From the NCBI RefSeq assembly GCF_014697025.1, contig NZ_JACJRC010000013.1:62001-126000 (forward strand): a stretch of 64,000 nt of DNA, in the 5' to 3' direction. Shown here piece by piece: positions 47,949-55,300 of this stretch. Source of the stretch: Alkalinema sp. FACHB-956. GTDB taxonomy: Bacteria > Cyanobacteriota > Cyanobacteriia > Leptolyngbyales > Leptolyngbyaceae. The notes below the pieces were generated by a model, which was not told where the DNA came from, did no database searches, and worked only from the letters and a program-made list of their open reading frames with translations. Position 1 is the stretch's first letter, and the number at the start of each line of letters is the position of its first letter. A program made the translations under genes and the position numbers.

Positions 47949-48298
47949 ATAGTCATCCCCTGGAGTTGAACCATTTTCTCGACTGGCTGATGCGGTTACC
48001 CGAAGAGTGGGAAAAGCTGTTTCAGTCAGAGTTAAAGGCTTTTGAGGAGACACGACAAATGAAGTACATCACCACGATCGAACGCATGGCGGAAAAACGG
48101 GGTGAACGATCTTTCCTGATACGACTACTAAATCGCAAGTTTGGCTCCATCAACGATCTCCCCCTCGATCGTATCAACGCCCTATCGATGACCTATGGTC
48201 GGTCGTAGACCATCGAGCAACTCGAATCCCTCGGTGAAGCCTTGTTGGATTTTAGATCGATCGATGACCTCACCGCGTGGCTGGAAAATCAGGGATAG
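47945..48298 (+). pseudogene. Rpn/DUF4351-family fragment with in-frame stop
   Basis: Only the C-terminal part of an Rpn-type (recombination-promoting nuclease/putative transposase) protein remains: D-W-L-M-R-L-P-E-E-W, R-Q-M-K-Y-I-T-T-I-E-R-M, L-N-R-K-F-G-S-I-N-D-L. An in-frame TAG at 48206-48208 sits in a short insertion; the frame then continues T-I-E-Q-L-E-S-L-G-E-A-L-L-D-F-R-S-I-D-D-L to a stop at 48296-48298. The same tail is intact in the gene at 50217-51083. The nuclease half is missing, so this is a decayed duplicate. Confidence 0.85.
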
Positions 48299-48384
48299 AG
48301 CCGATCTCCCAAGCAACTGGCCTAACGATCGAACAGATCCAGGAACTTCAGGCTCAAGCTGATCAGAATTAAGAACCGATCACG

Positions 48385-48438
48385 CTGCTCCGCTTCGACT
48401 CGATCGACGATCGGACCACCTGGTTAAATCATCAAGGG
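48385..48438 (+). pseudogene. Second DUF4351 tail remnant
   Basis: Eighteen codons reading L-L-R-F-D-S-I-D-D-R-T-T-W-L-N-H-Q-G resemble the L-L-D-F-x-S-I-D-D-L-x-x-W-L-E-N-Q tail of the neighbouring copies. Between this and the previous fragment, 48299-48372 also matches the DNA that follows the intact gene (51084-51158), with a single-base deletion. This points to repeated duplication of the 3' end of this gene family. Confidence 0.55.
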
Positions 48439-48631
48439 TCAGGGCCGATCGCGCTAAATTGCTCCAAAAGATATTACCGAAAAACAGGCGTAAAGCCCCC
48501 GGCTTCAGACGCGCGGCTTATATCCCCGCGTCTGACCAACGGGAGGAAGCCAACCAGATACTAGAGCGACAAACCCGCAAATCCACATTCTTATGATGAG
48601 CCTACTATCACAAGAGTAGGAGGAAACCCCC

Positions 48632-49822
48632 ATGCTAGTGCTTGAGTTCAAAACCTACGGCAAGCCTGCACAGTTCAGAGTAGTTGATGAAGCCATCCGT
48701 GTGACTCAGTTCATTCAGAATAAATCAATTCGATTGTGGATGGATGGGCAGGCTAAATCCTGGGTTGAACTATCTCGCCACTGTTCGCTGCTGGCAAAAG
48801 AATTTAACTTTGCAAATCAGCTGAATTCAATGGCTCGACAAGCAGCAGCAGAACGAGCATGGGCAAGTATTTCCAAGTTCTACGACCATTGTAAAAAGAA
48901 AGTTCCTGGCAAGAAAGGATTCCCGACTTTTCAGAAAGATTGTCGCAGTGTGGAATACAAAACCTCTGGATGGAAACTCTCGGATGACCGCAAATCCATC
49001 ACTTTTACTGATAAGTGTGGGATTGGTCGATTGAGAATGAAAGGGACTCGTGACCTGCATTTCTATCCAATCGACCAGATTAAACGGGTGCGGTTGGTGC
49101 GACGGGCCGATGGCTACTATGTGCAATTTTGCGTATCGGTAGACCGTGCTGAAAATGTTGAATCAACTGGGAAAGCAGTCGGATTAGATGTGGGATTGCA
49201 AGAGTTCTACACCGATTCCGATGGCGCGACGGTTGAAAATCCTCGGTTTCTACGCAAGGCGGCAAGAGTCTTGAAGCGTAGTCAGCGTAGAGTTTCCAAG
49301 AAAGTTAAAGGTTCAAGCAATCGGAGAAAAGCAAGACAGATTTTAGGTAAGCGTCATCTCAAAATAAGTAGGCAGCGTAAAGACCATGCCATTAAGTTGG
49401 CAAGGTGCGTAGTCACATCTAACGATGTTGTCGCCTACGAAGATTTGAGAATCAAAAATATGGTGCGAAATCATTGTCTTGCCAAATCGATTAACGATGC
49501 ATCTTGGTATCAGTTCAGGTGCTGGGTGGAGTACTACGGCAAAGTATTTTCTAAAATCACGATTGCCGTTCCACCAGCCTATACCAGCCAAGAATGCTCT
49601 AACTGCGGCGTGATTGTGAAAAAGTCTCTATCCCAAAGAACCCACTCTTGCCAGTGTGGGTGTGAAATGGATAGAGACCACAACGCAGCTAGAAACATCC
49701 TGAGTCGGGGATTAGCTACCGTAGGGCATACGGGAAGCCTCATACTAGACATGGGAAACGCTTGGGGAGATGGAGCCTCTACTGTTGTTGGCAAAAGCCT
49801 GCTACAGCAAGCACTGTCGTAG
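48632..49822 (+). CDS. tnpB: TnpB RNA-guided nuclease of the IS605/IS1341 group
   Basis: 396 residues, apparently intact. The RuvC triad is visible: Asp186 in G-L-D-V-G-L-Q, Glu270 in V-A-Y-E-D-L-R-I-K-N-M, and Asp349 in D-R-D-H-N-A-A-R-N. The zinc ribbon has Cys322, Cys325 and a Cys cluster at 340-344. An Arg-rich bridge region (K-R-S-Q-R-R-V-S-K-K) precedes the second motif. TnpB proteins cut DNA using an RNA from the element's right end and are ancestors of Cas12. GTAGGAGGA precedes ATG 48632. The guide RNA would come from the 3' end of this gene and the right end. Confidence 0.95.
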   Translation: MLVLEFKTYGKPAQFRVVDEAIRVTQFIQNKSIRLWMDGQAKSWVELSRHCSLLAKEFNFANQLNSMARQAAAERAWASISKFYDHCKKKVPGKKGFPTFQKDCRSVEYKTSGWKLSDDRKSITFTDKCGIGRLRMKGTRDLHFYPIDQIKRVRLVRRADGYYVQFCVSVDRAENVESTGKAVGLDVGLQEFYTDSDGATVENPRFLRKAARVLKRSQRRVSKKVKGSSNRRKARQILGKRHLKISRQRKDHAIKLARCVVTSNDVVAYEDLRIKNMVRNHCLAKSINDASWYQFRCWVEYYGKVFSKITIAVPPAYTSQECSNCGVIVKKSLSQRTHSCQCGCEMDRDHNAARNILSRGLATVGHTGSLILDMGNAWGDGASTVVGKSLLQQALS

Positions 49823-49862
49823 AACCAAGAATCCCCTGGCTTCTAGCCACGGGGAGTGTCAA
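49700..49862 (+). ncRNA. Candidate omega/reRNA scaffold of the tnpB element
   Basis: In this family the guide RNA overlaps the tnpB 3' end and stops at the element's right end, with the guide being the flanking host DNA. The right-end hairpin (about 49833-49854) is present. The guide would then begin at 49863 in the Rhs remnant. Extent is by analogy; no direct evidence. Confidence 0.35.
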
Positions 49863-50104
49863 GTGTCTTGTCTTATAAATCTGCCATTACTTGCATCATA
49901 AAACCACTGACGCAGATAGTAATCACCCAACGCTCTATCATACTGCTCTCCCGCATACTGATACTTGTTAATCGCAGCTCCACTCTGAATGATGGTTTCA
50001 CCAAATGCGTTATACCTAGGGGCATGTGTTGAATACCTATGGGTATCCATCAGCAACCGCGTACTGCCTAATTCATCCTTGTCATAGAAGTAGCGGGTGG
50101 TGGG
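49863..50104 (-). pseudogene. Rhs/YD-repeat core remnant truncated by the IS
   Basis: On the minus strand the frame reads T-R-Y-F-Y-D-K-D-E-L-G-S-T-R-L-L, then Y-N-A-F-G-E-T and Y-Q-Y-A-G-E-Q-Y-D-R-A-L-G-D-Y-Y-L-R, F-Y-D-A-S-N-G-R-F-I-R-Q-D. This is the RHS-repeat-associated core found just before the toxin tip of Rhs polymorphic toxins. It has an in-frame TAA just upstream and ends within the IS right end. No toxin or immunity gene remains. Confidence 0.85.
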
Positions 50105-50216
50105 TTACTGCTCAAGTCGTTGGGAGTGCCGTCATTGCTGCTGACAGCACTCTGACATCCGAGTTCGTTATGGCTTCTAGTACAATAGAACGCACTCTCT
50201 TGCAATCGGCTACAGT

Positions 50217-51083
50217 ATGCGTCGTGATGCTATTTTTTATAAACTGTTCCAGCAGGCTCCCAATCTGCTTTTTGAGCTATTGGAAGCGGTGCCAGAAACT
50301 GCCTATTCTGTGATGCAGACACGGCGTGAACGCTATCGCTTTGAGTCGGTGGTGGTCAAAGAACCAACCTTTATGATTGATGGCGTGTTTTTGCCACCGG
50401 AAGAGCAACCACCAGGGGTGGTGTTTTTCGCTGAAGTGCAGATGCAACCGGATCAAGGGCTGTATGAGCGAATGTTTGCGGAGTCGATGGCCTATTTTTA
50501 TCGCAATCGGGAGGCGTTCTCTGATTGGCAGGCCGTGGTGATTTATCCATCTCGATCAACGGAACAGAGCAAGATTTATCCCCATCGATCGCTGCTGAAT
50601 GGTGGACAAGTGCATCGAATCTATCTCAATGAGTTGGGAGAAATCGATGCGTTGCCGTTAGGGGTGGCGGCAATGGTGCTGACGATCGTGGAGGAGACAG
50701 AAGCGCCAGATATCGCTAAAATGCTGCTCCAGCGGGCGAATCAAGAGATTATAGACTTGTCTGAAAAGCAAGCGATAATAGAGATGGTCAGTACGATCAT
50801 CGCTTACATGTTTACCACGTTATCGAGACAGGAGATTGATGACATGCTGGGTACTAAAATGGAAGACGTTCGAGTATTTCGGGAAGCTAAAGAAGAAGGA
50901 GCAATCGGAGAAGCCAGATCGCTGCTCCTACGCCAACTAACCCGAAAAGTGGGCTCCATCAACGATCGTACCCTCGATCTCATCAATTCCCTATCGATCG
51001 AACAACTCGAATCCCTCGGTGAAGCACTACTAGATTTTGGATCGATCGATGACCTCTCTAATTGGTTAGAAAATCAGAACTAG
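50217..51083 (+). CDS. Rpn-family PD-(D/E)XK nuclease/putative transposase (DUF2887 + DUF4351)
   Basis: 288 residues. The N-terminal DUF2887-like part starts M-R-R-D-A-I-F-Y-K-L-F-Q and has the nuclease core F-M-I-D-G-V-F-L-P followed by V-V-F-F-A-E-V-Q-M-Q (Asp, then Glu-x-Gln). The C-terminal DUF4351 reads L-T-R-K-V-G-S-I-N-D-R-T-L-D, S-I-E-Q-L-E-S-L-G-E-A-L-L-D-F. Such proteins promote recombination or act in unclear ways, and are highly multiplied in cyanobacteria. The frame continues after the TAG stop for 24 more codons (starting M-P-I-A-Q-A-T-G-L) to a TAA at 51156-51158, suggesting that the stop may be recent. Two decayed partial copies lie upstream. Confidence 0.9.
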   Translation: MRRDAIFYKLFQQAPNLLFELLEAVPETAYSVMQTRRERYRFESVVVKEPTFMIDGVFLPPEEQPPGVVFFAEVQMQPDQGLYERMFAESMAYFYRNREAFSDWQAVVIYPSRSTEQSKIYPHRSLLNGGQVHRIYLNELGEIDALPLGVAAMVLTIVEETEAPDIAKMLLQRANQEIIDLSEKQAIIEMVSTIIAYMFTTLSRQEIDDMLGTKMEDVRVFREAKEEGAIGEARSLLLRQLTRKVGSINDRTLDLINSLSIEQLESLGEALLDFGSIDDLSNWLENQN

Positions 51084-51457
51084 ATGCCGATCGCTCAAGC
51101 TACCGGACTCTCGATCGAAGAACTACAGAAACTTCAGACTCAAGCCGAACAGAATTAACGGTCGATCGCGCTCAATATGCTGCGAATGAATATGTCTCTA
51201 GTCCTCTTGAATCACTTCGGGAAAGGATAAATCGGCTAAAAACGACGAAATTCTTACACAGCTTGAGCTTTAGCATATGTAGTCTATTTCCAAGTTTTTA
51301 AACCATTTGACAATAATGCGTATATGCTGGACAGCTCATTGTCAAAAGCTTTCAGCTTTTAGAGTCGATTTTACTTGGCTTCAAGTGACTGAAGAGGGCT
51401 AGAGACGATCTCTGAAGTCACAGGGCTGATAGTGCTACCAAAATTGTAGTATCAAAA
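51084..51457. other. Region between the Rpn gene and the second leader RNA
   Basis: Begins with 24 in-frame codons following the Rpn stop (51084-51158), then holds no recognisable gene. A small hairpin AAAAGCT-ttc-AGCTTTT lies at about 51344-51360. Confidence 0.5.
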
Positions 51458-51467
51458 CACACTACCG

Positions 51468-51486
51468 AAATTGAGTACCTCAATTT
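51468..51486. promoter_or_regulatory. Inverted repeat upstream of leader promoter 2
   Basis: AAATTGAG-tac-CTCAATTT is a perfect 8-bp dyad with a 3-bp spacer, 8 bp before the CTGTACGGTTGAC block. It may be an operator. No equivalent dyad is at the first locus, although the ACTACCGA word next to it is shared. Confidence 0.4.
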
Positions 51487-51493
51487 ACCACCG

Positions 51494-51530
51494 CTGTACG
51501 GTTGACGGAAAAAGCGATCGCCGCTACATT
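51494..51530 (+). promoter_or_regulatory. Promoter of leader RNA copy 2
   Basis: CTGTACGG (51494-51501), TTGACG (51502-51507), 17 bp, TACATT (51525-51530). The first 13 bp are identical to the first locus. Transcription would start near 51537, giving a leader of about 238 nt. Confidence 0.6.
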
Positions 51531-51540
51531 GCTATAGTTA

Positions 51541-51774
51541 AGCAGCAATCGGACATTCAAACCCTGCTGCCGATACGCCCAAAAAACTAGCGCGATCGCA
51601 ATGAGATTCCAGCCTCAGAACGATCGCTAAGCCCCCAAGCTGCTGATACCAGCATGGTTGCCTGGATTGCATTTTAGCACCCCAAGCCGCCCTGTTTCGC
51701 CATGTCAGAAAACGGGGCGGCTAGCTTTTTTGGGTTTTCCTCGTCCATTGACTTCACATTTTGGAGGAAAACCT
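51541..51774 (+). promoter_or_regulatory. Switch-like leader RNA, copy 2
   Basis: Same plan as copy 1. P1 is AGCAGC (51541-51546) with GCTGCT (51639-51644). A small extra hairpin is ATCGG/CCGAT (51548-51552/51570-51574). CCCAAAAAACTAGC lies at 51578-51591. P2 is GCGATC (51592-51597) with GATCGC (51622-51627). The conserved CTAAGCCCCCAAGCTG (51627-51642) is 14/16 identical to copy 1. A 12-bp terminator-like stem at 51686-51697/51710-51721 is followed by TTTTTT. The Shine-Dalgarno-burying stem is GGTTTTCCTC (51733-51742) with GAGGAAAACC (51764-51773). CCCAAAAAACTAGC pairs with GCTAGCTTTTTTGGG (51720-51734) with one bulged C. Paired arms differ from copy 1 yet remain complementary. Confidence 0.72.
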
Positions 51775-51960
51775 ATGACCCGCTATACCAAGAAGATCAA
51801 GCTGCAACTGAGTGGCGAAGCCGATGCCGTTGATGCTGCAATTGGCATTTTGCACGTTATCAACTTCATCAGTGCCCACGAATGGAGTCAAACCGTCCGC
51901 AAACGGGGAGAACCCACCGTCGTGCGCGTTGCAGCTCGGGAGATCATGCTAGAAGGCTAA
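51775..51960 (+). CDS. Small protein downstream of leader copy 2, unknown function
   Basis: 61 residues, basic, starting M-T-R-Y-T-K-K-I-K-L-Q-L-S-G at ATG 51775 with Shine-Dalgarno GGAGG held in a 10-bp stem. The predicted order is strand (K-I-K-L-Q-L), helix (A-V-D-A-A-I-G-I-L-H-V-I), then strands (T-V-V-R-V-A-A). It aligns without gaps to residues about 19-69 of the 75-residue protein at 16921-17148. It resembles short DUF3970-type proteins, from memory and unproven. It is monocistronic; the TIR-WD40 gene starts 386 bp downstream. Function unknown; a nucleic-acid or protein-binding role would be a guess. Confidence 0.78.
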   Translation: MTRYTKKIKLQLSGEADAVDAAIGILHVINFISAHEWSQTVRKRGEPTVVRVAAREIMLEG

Positions 51961-52346
51961 TCATTTTTGGCAACCTGTTGGGGAAACATGAGGAACTGTA
52001 TGATTCCGCCCTTGGACGTATGGTTTAACAACATGTTCCCCAATACATGCATCGCTCAGCTGAGCGTCTTGATAGATTGCAACTTTAGCAACATAAATGC
52101 TGAAAGTAAGGAATCACTAAGCCCATTGTGATTGGGATCAAATTTGAGAATCATGCTTGATCGCGATGGGGCGATCTCTGGATTTCTTGCACCGTTTCAG
52201 ATCCCCCGTAATACGGCGTGATTCCATTTTCTCTGCAAGCCTTAAATTCCAGAGAATAAATTTCCCTAAAGGAATCGCTTGATCGTCAGTTGATCACCAC
52301 AAAATTGTAGGAGAGAACGTACAGGCAGTCTCAGTGAAAGTTTCCC
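51961..52346. other. Gap before the TIR-WD40 gene with a long inverted repeat
   Basis: TTGGGGAAACATG (51978-51990) and CATGTTCCCCAA (52032-52043) form a 12-bp stem with one bulged base and a 41-nt loop, 17 bp after the small gene. There is no T-tract, so it is more likely an RNA-stabilising or regulatory hairpin than a terminator. No gene is seen in the rest. Confidence 0.5.
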
Positions 52347-55300
52347 ATGGTCTACCAATTGCAAAACGCCTTTATTTCCTACGGACGAGCAGATAGCAAA
52401 ACCTTTGCCCTCATGCTCCACAAGCGGTTAACGGCAGCAGGCTTTGAAGTCTGGCTCGACTTTGATGACATTCCCCTAGGCGTTGATTACCAAAATCAAA
52501 TTAATGATGGCATTGAAAAAGCGGATAATTTTCTCTATATCATCTCACCCCATTCGATTAATTCTCCCTACTGCCGCAAGGAAATAGAACTTGCCCTAGC
52601 TTGTAATAAACGAATTATTCCCCTACTCCATTGTGAGCAAATTACCCCAGCAATTTGGCAGCAGCGTAACCCCCAAGGGTCGATCGCCGATTGGGAAGAT
52701 TATCAAGCTAAGGGACTGCATTCCAGCTTTCCGAATATGCATCCTGCGATCGGGAAGATTAATTGGATCTATATGCGGGAAGGCGTGGATGACTTTGAAG
52801 CAGGATTGGCCGGACTCCTTGAGATTTTTGAACGCCACTGGGATTATGTCCGTCACCATACAACCTTTTTAGCCAAAGCCCTCGACTGGCAACGGCAACA
52901 AAAACAATCGCGTTATCTCCTCATTGGAGAAGATCGACAACAGGCAGAAACCTGGCTCAAAATACAATTTAAAACCGAACAGCCTCCTTGCATTCCAACA
53001 GACTTACATTGCGAATTTATTAGCGAAAGCATCAAGAACGCCAATAACTTGATGACGCAGGTATTTATAGCCCATGCAGATACCGATGACGCGATCGCGG
53101 AACAAATTCGCCGAAGTTTGATGCGCCATGGGCTCACAACCTGGATTAATAAAGTCGATATCCAAACGGGCCTCGTTTTCCAACAAGCCATTCAACGGGG
53201 AATCGAAGAAGCCGATAACATCATCTATGTGCTCTCGCCAGACTCGCTCCAATCGGATTACTGTCACCAGGAAATTCAGTACGCATTATCTTTAAATAAA
53301 CGCATCATTCCAATCTTAGTTCGATCGATCGAGGCCGATCAAATCCCCCCGGAACTCGCGAATCTCCAATATATTGACCTGACTGATAATACGATCGAAG
53401 CTGATTACGACTATGTTGAAAGCCAACTCATTCGCAGTTTATGTCAAGATTCAACCTATTACGAAGCCCATAAAATTCTATTAGTCAAAGCCCTCAAGTG
53501 GGAGCGTCAAAATCGCAATCCGAGTCTGCTACTCCGGGGTTATAACCTACGCCATGCAGAGACTTGGTTCAAGGTTGCTCAAACGAATCCCTACTATCGC
53601 CCGATCGCGCTCCAGGAAACCTTTATTAGCGAGAGCTTACGGCAGCCTCCGATCGGGTCGCTGGATGTGTTTATTTCCTATTCCCGCACCGATTCCGATT
53701 TTGCCCGACAACTGAATGATGCCCTCCAGATCCAGGGAAAAACCACCTGGTTTGATCAAGAGAGCATTGCTTCCGGATCAGACTTTCAGCGGGAAATCCA
53801 TCGCGGTATTGAAAGTGCGGATCATTTTCTCTTCATTGTGTCGCCGAGTTCGATCAATTCTCCCTATTGCGCTGATGAGGTGGAGTATGCCGCCAAGCTC
53901 AATAAACGCATTATTACCGTTTTGCATCGCCCCATCCGTCTCGCAGAACTGCATCCCGAACTCGCGAAGGTGCAGTGGATTGATTTTAATCGCCAAGCAG
54001 GGGAGTTTGGAGTCCATTTTCGGGAACTGATTCGGACGCTGGATACGGATTCGGAACATTTGCAAACCCATACGAAACTACTGCTGCGGGCGATCGAATG
54101 GGATAGCGCAGGCCGTAAGGAGAGTCTGTTGCTGCGGGAGGATGCCCTAGAGGCGGCGGAGCAGTGGTTAACCGAACGTCAAAATAAAACACCCCAGCCT
54201 ACAGAGCTGCACGAAACCTACATCCACACCGGACGATCGGCAGCGGACAGCCAACAACGCGCCACCCAGATTTTGCAGGATGCGGCAACCAAGGGTAAAC
54301 AGCGGATTTTGATTGGAACGATCGTGATGACGATCGGGCTAGGAGTTGCTGGGATGGCTGGAATCACGGCCTACCAAGCATGGCAACAGGCTCAGCAAGC
54401 GGAAACCGCCCAGAAGTTAGCACAACTGGGGACACGATTGGAGCGCGAAGGGAATAACCTTCTCCAACAATTCAACAGCCAGCAATTAGATGCACTAGCC
54501 AACGCAATTTATACCGGTCAAGAACTACAAAATAATACACAAAATTTACCGCTCGATCGCTATCCTGCCTTTAGTCCAATTTTCGCCCTGCAAACCATCC
54601 TCGATCGCATTCGCGAAGTCAACCGCATTCCCGCCCATCCCGGCCACCAAGTCCTAGCAGTGCAGTTTCTCGCCGACGGGCCACCCTTGCTGACGATCGG
54701 AGACGATCGCAGCCTCCGAGAATGGACGATCGACGGGCAATCCCAAGCCAAGCGGGAACTGGGGACTGCGGATCTGTGGAGCGCCAGCATCAGCCGAGAC
54801 GGACAAGGGATCGCCACGATCGCGCAGGATGGCCTCCTCTCCCTGTGGAATCGGACTGGGCAACGCCTGAAACAGTGGAAAATCACATCCGGCGACTTTG
54901 CCAGCGTGCACTTTAGTCCCGACGGGAATCAACTGGCAACTCTAACGCAAACGGGACAGCTCCAGATCTGGAATCGTCAAGGACAACGGATCTCACAACG
55001 CAAACTTCAAGGCACAAACTTCACCTGGGATCCCCAAGGAAAATCCTTGGCTAGTGTGGATGCCGCTGGCGTGGTGCGGCTGTGGCGGCAGGATGGATCC
55101 CTGGAGCGATCGTTCAAAACCCAACAGGCGGCGATTTTGACTGTGCAGTTTAGCCCCGATGGACAACGCCTAGCCACGGGCGATCGGGAGGGTGTGGTGC
55201 GGATTTGGACTCTCACCGGGCAGCAACTGGACGAACTGAAGACCCAGCAAGCCTTTGTCTTAAGTCTCAGTTGGAGTTCCGATGGCCAGCAACTGGCAAC

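Larger units (their letters stand above)
48485..49862 (+). mobile_element. IS200/IS605-type element carrying only tnpB
   Basis: The left end has TAAAGCCCCCGGCTT and a 9-bp stem TCAGACGCG (48505-48513) with CGCGTCTGA (48527-48535). The right end has CCCCTGGCT-tct-AGCCACGGGG followed by GAGTGTCAA. No terminal inverted repeats or target duplication, as usual for this family, which moves as single strands. No tnpA is present, so mobility would need a transposase in trans. It is inserted in an Rhs remnant: right of the element the Rhs coding frame resumes at once. The exact left boundary is uncertain by some bases. Confidence 0.8.

Noticed and set aside
48485-49862. Cas12-type effector
   Set aside because: Length (396 residues), IS right-end hairpin and absence of an array identify it as TnpB.
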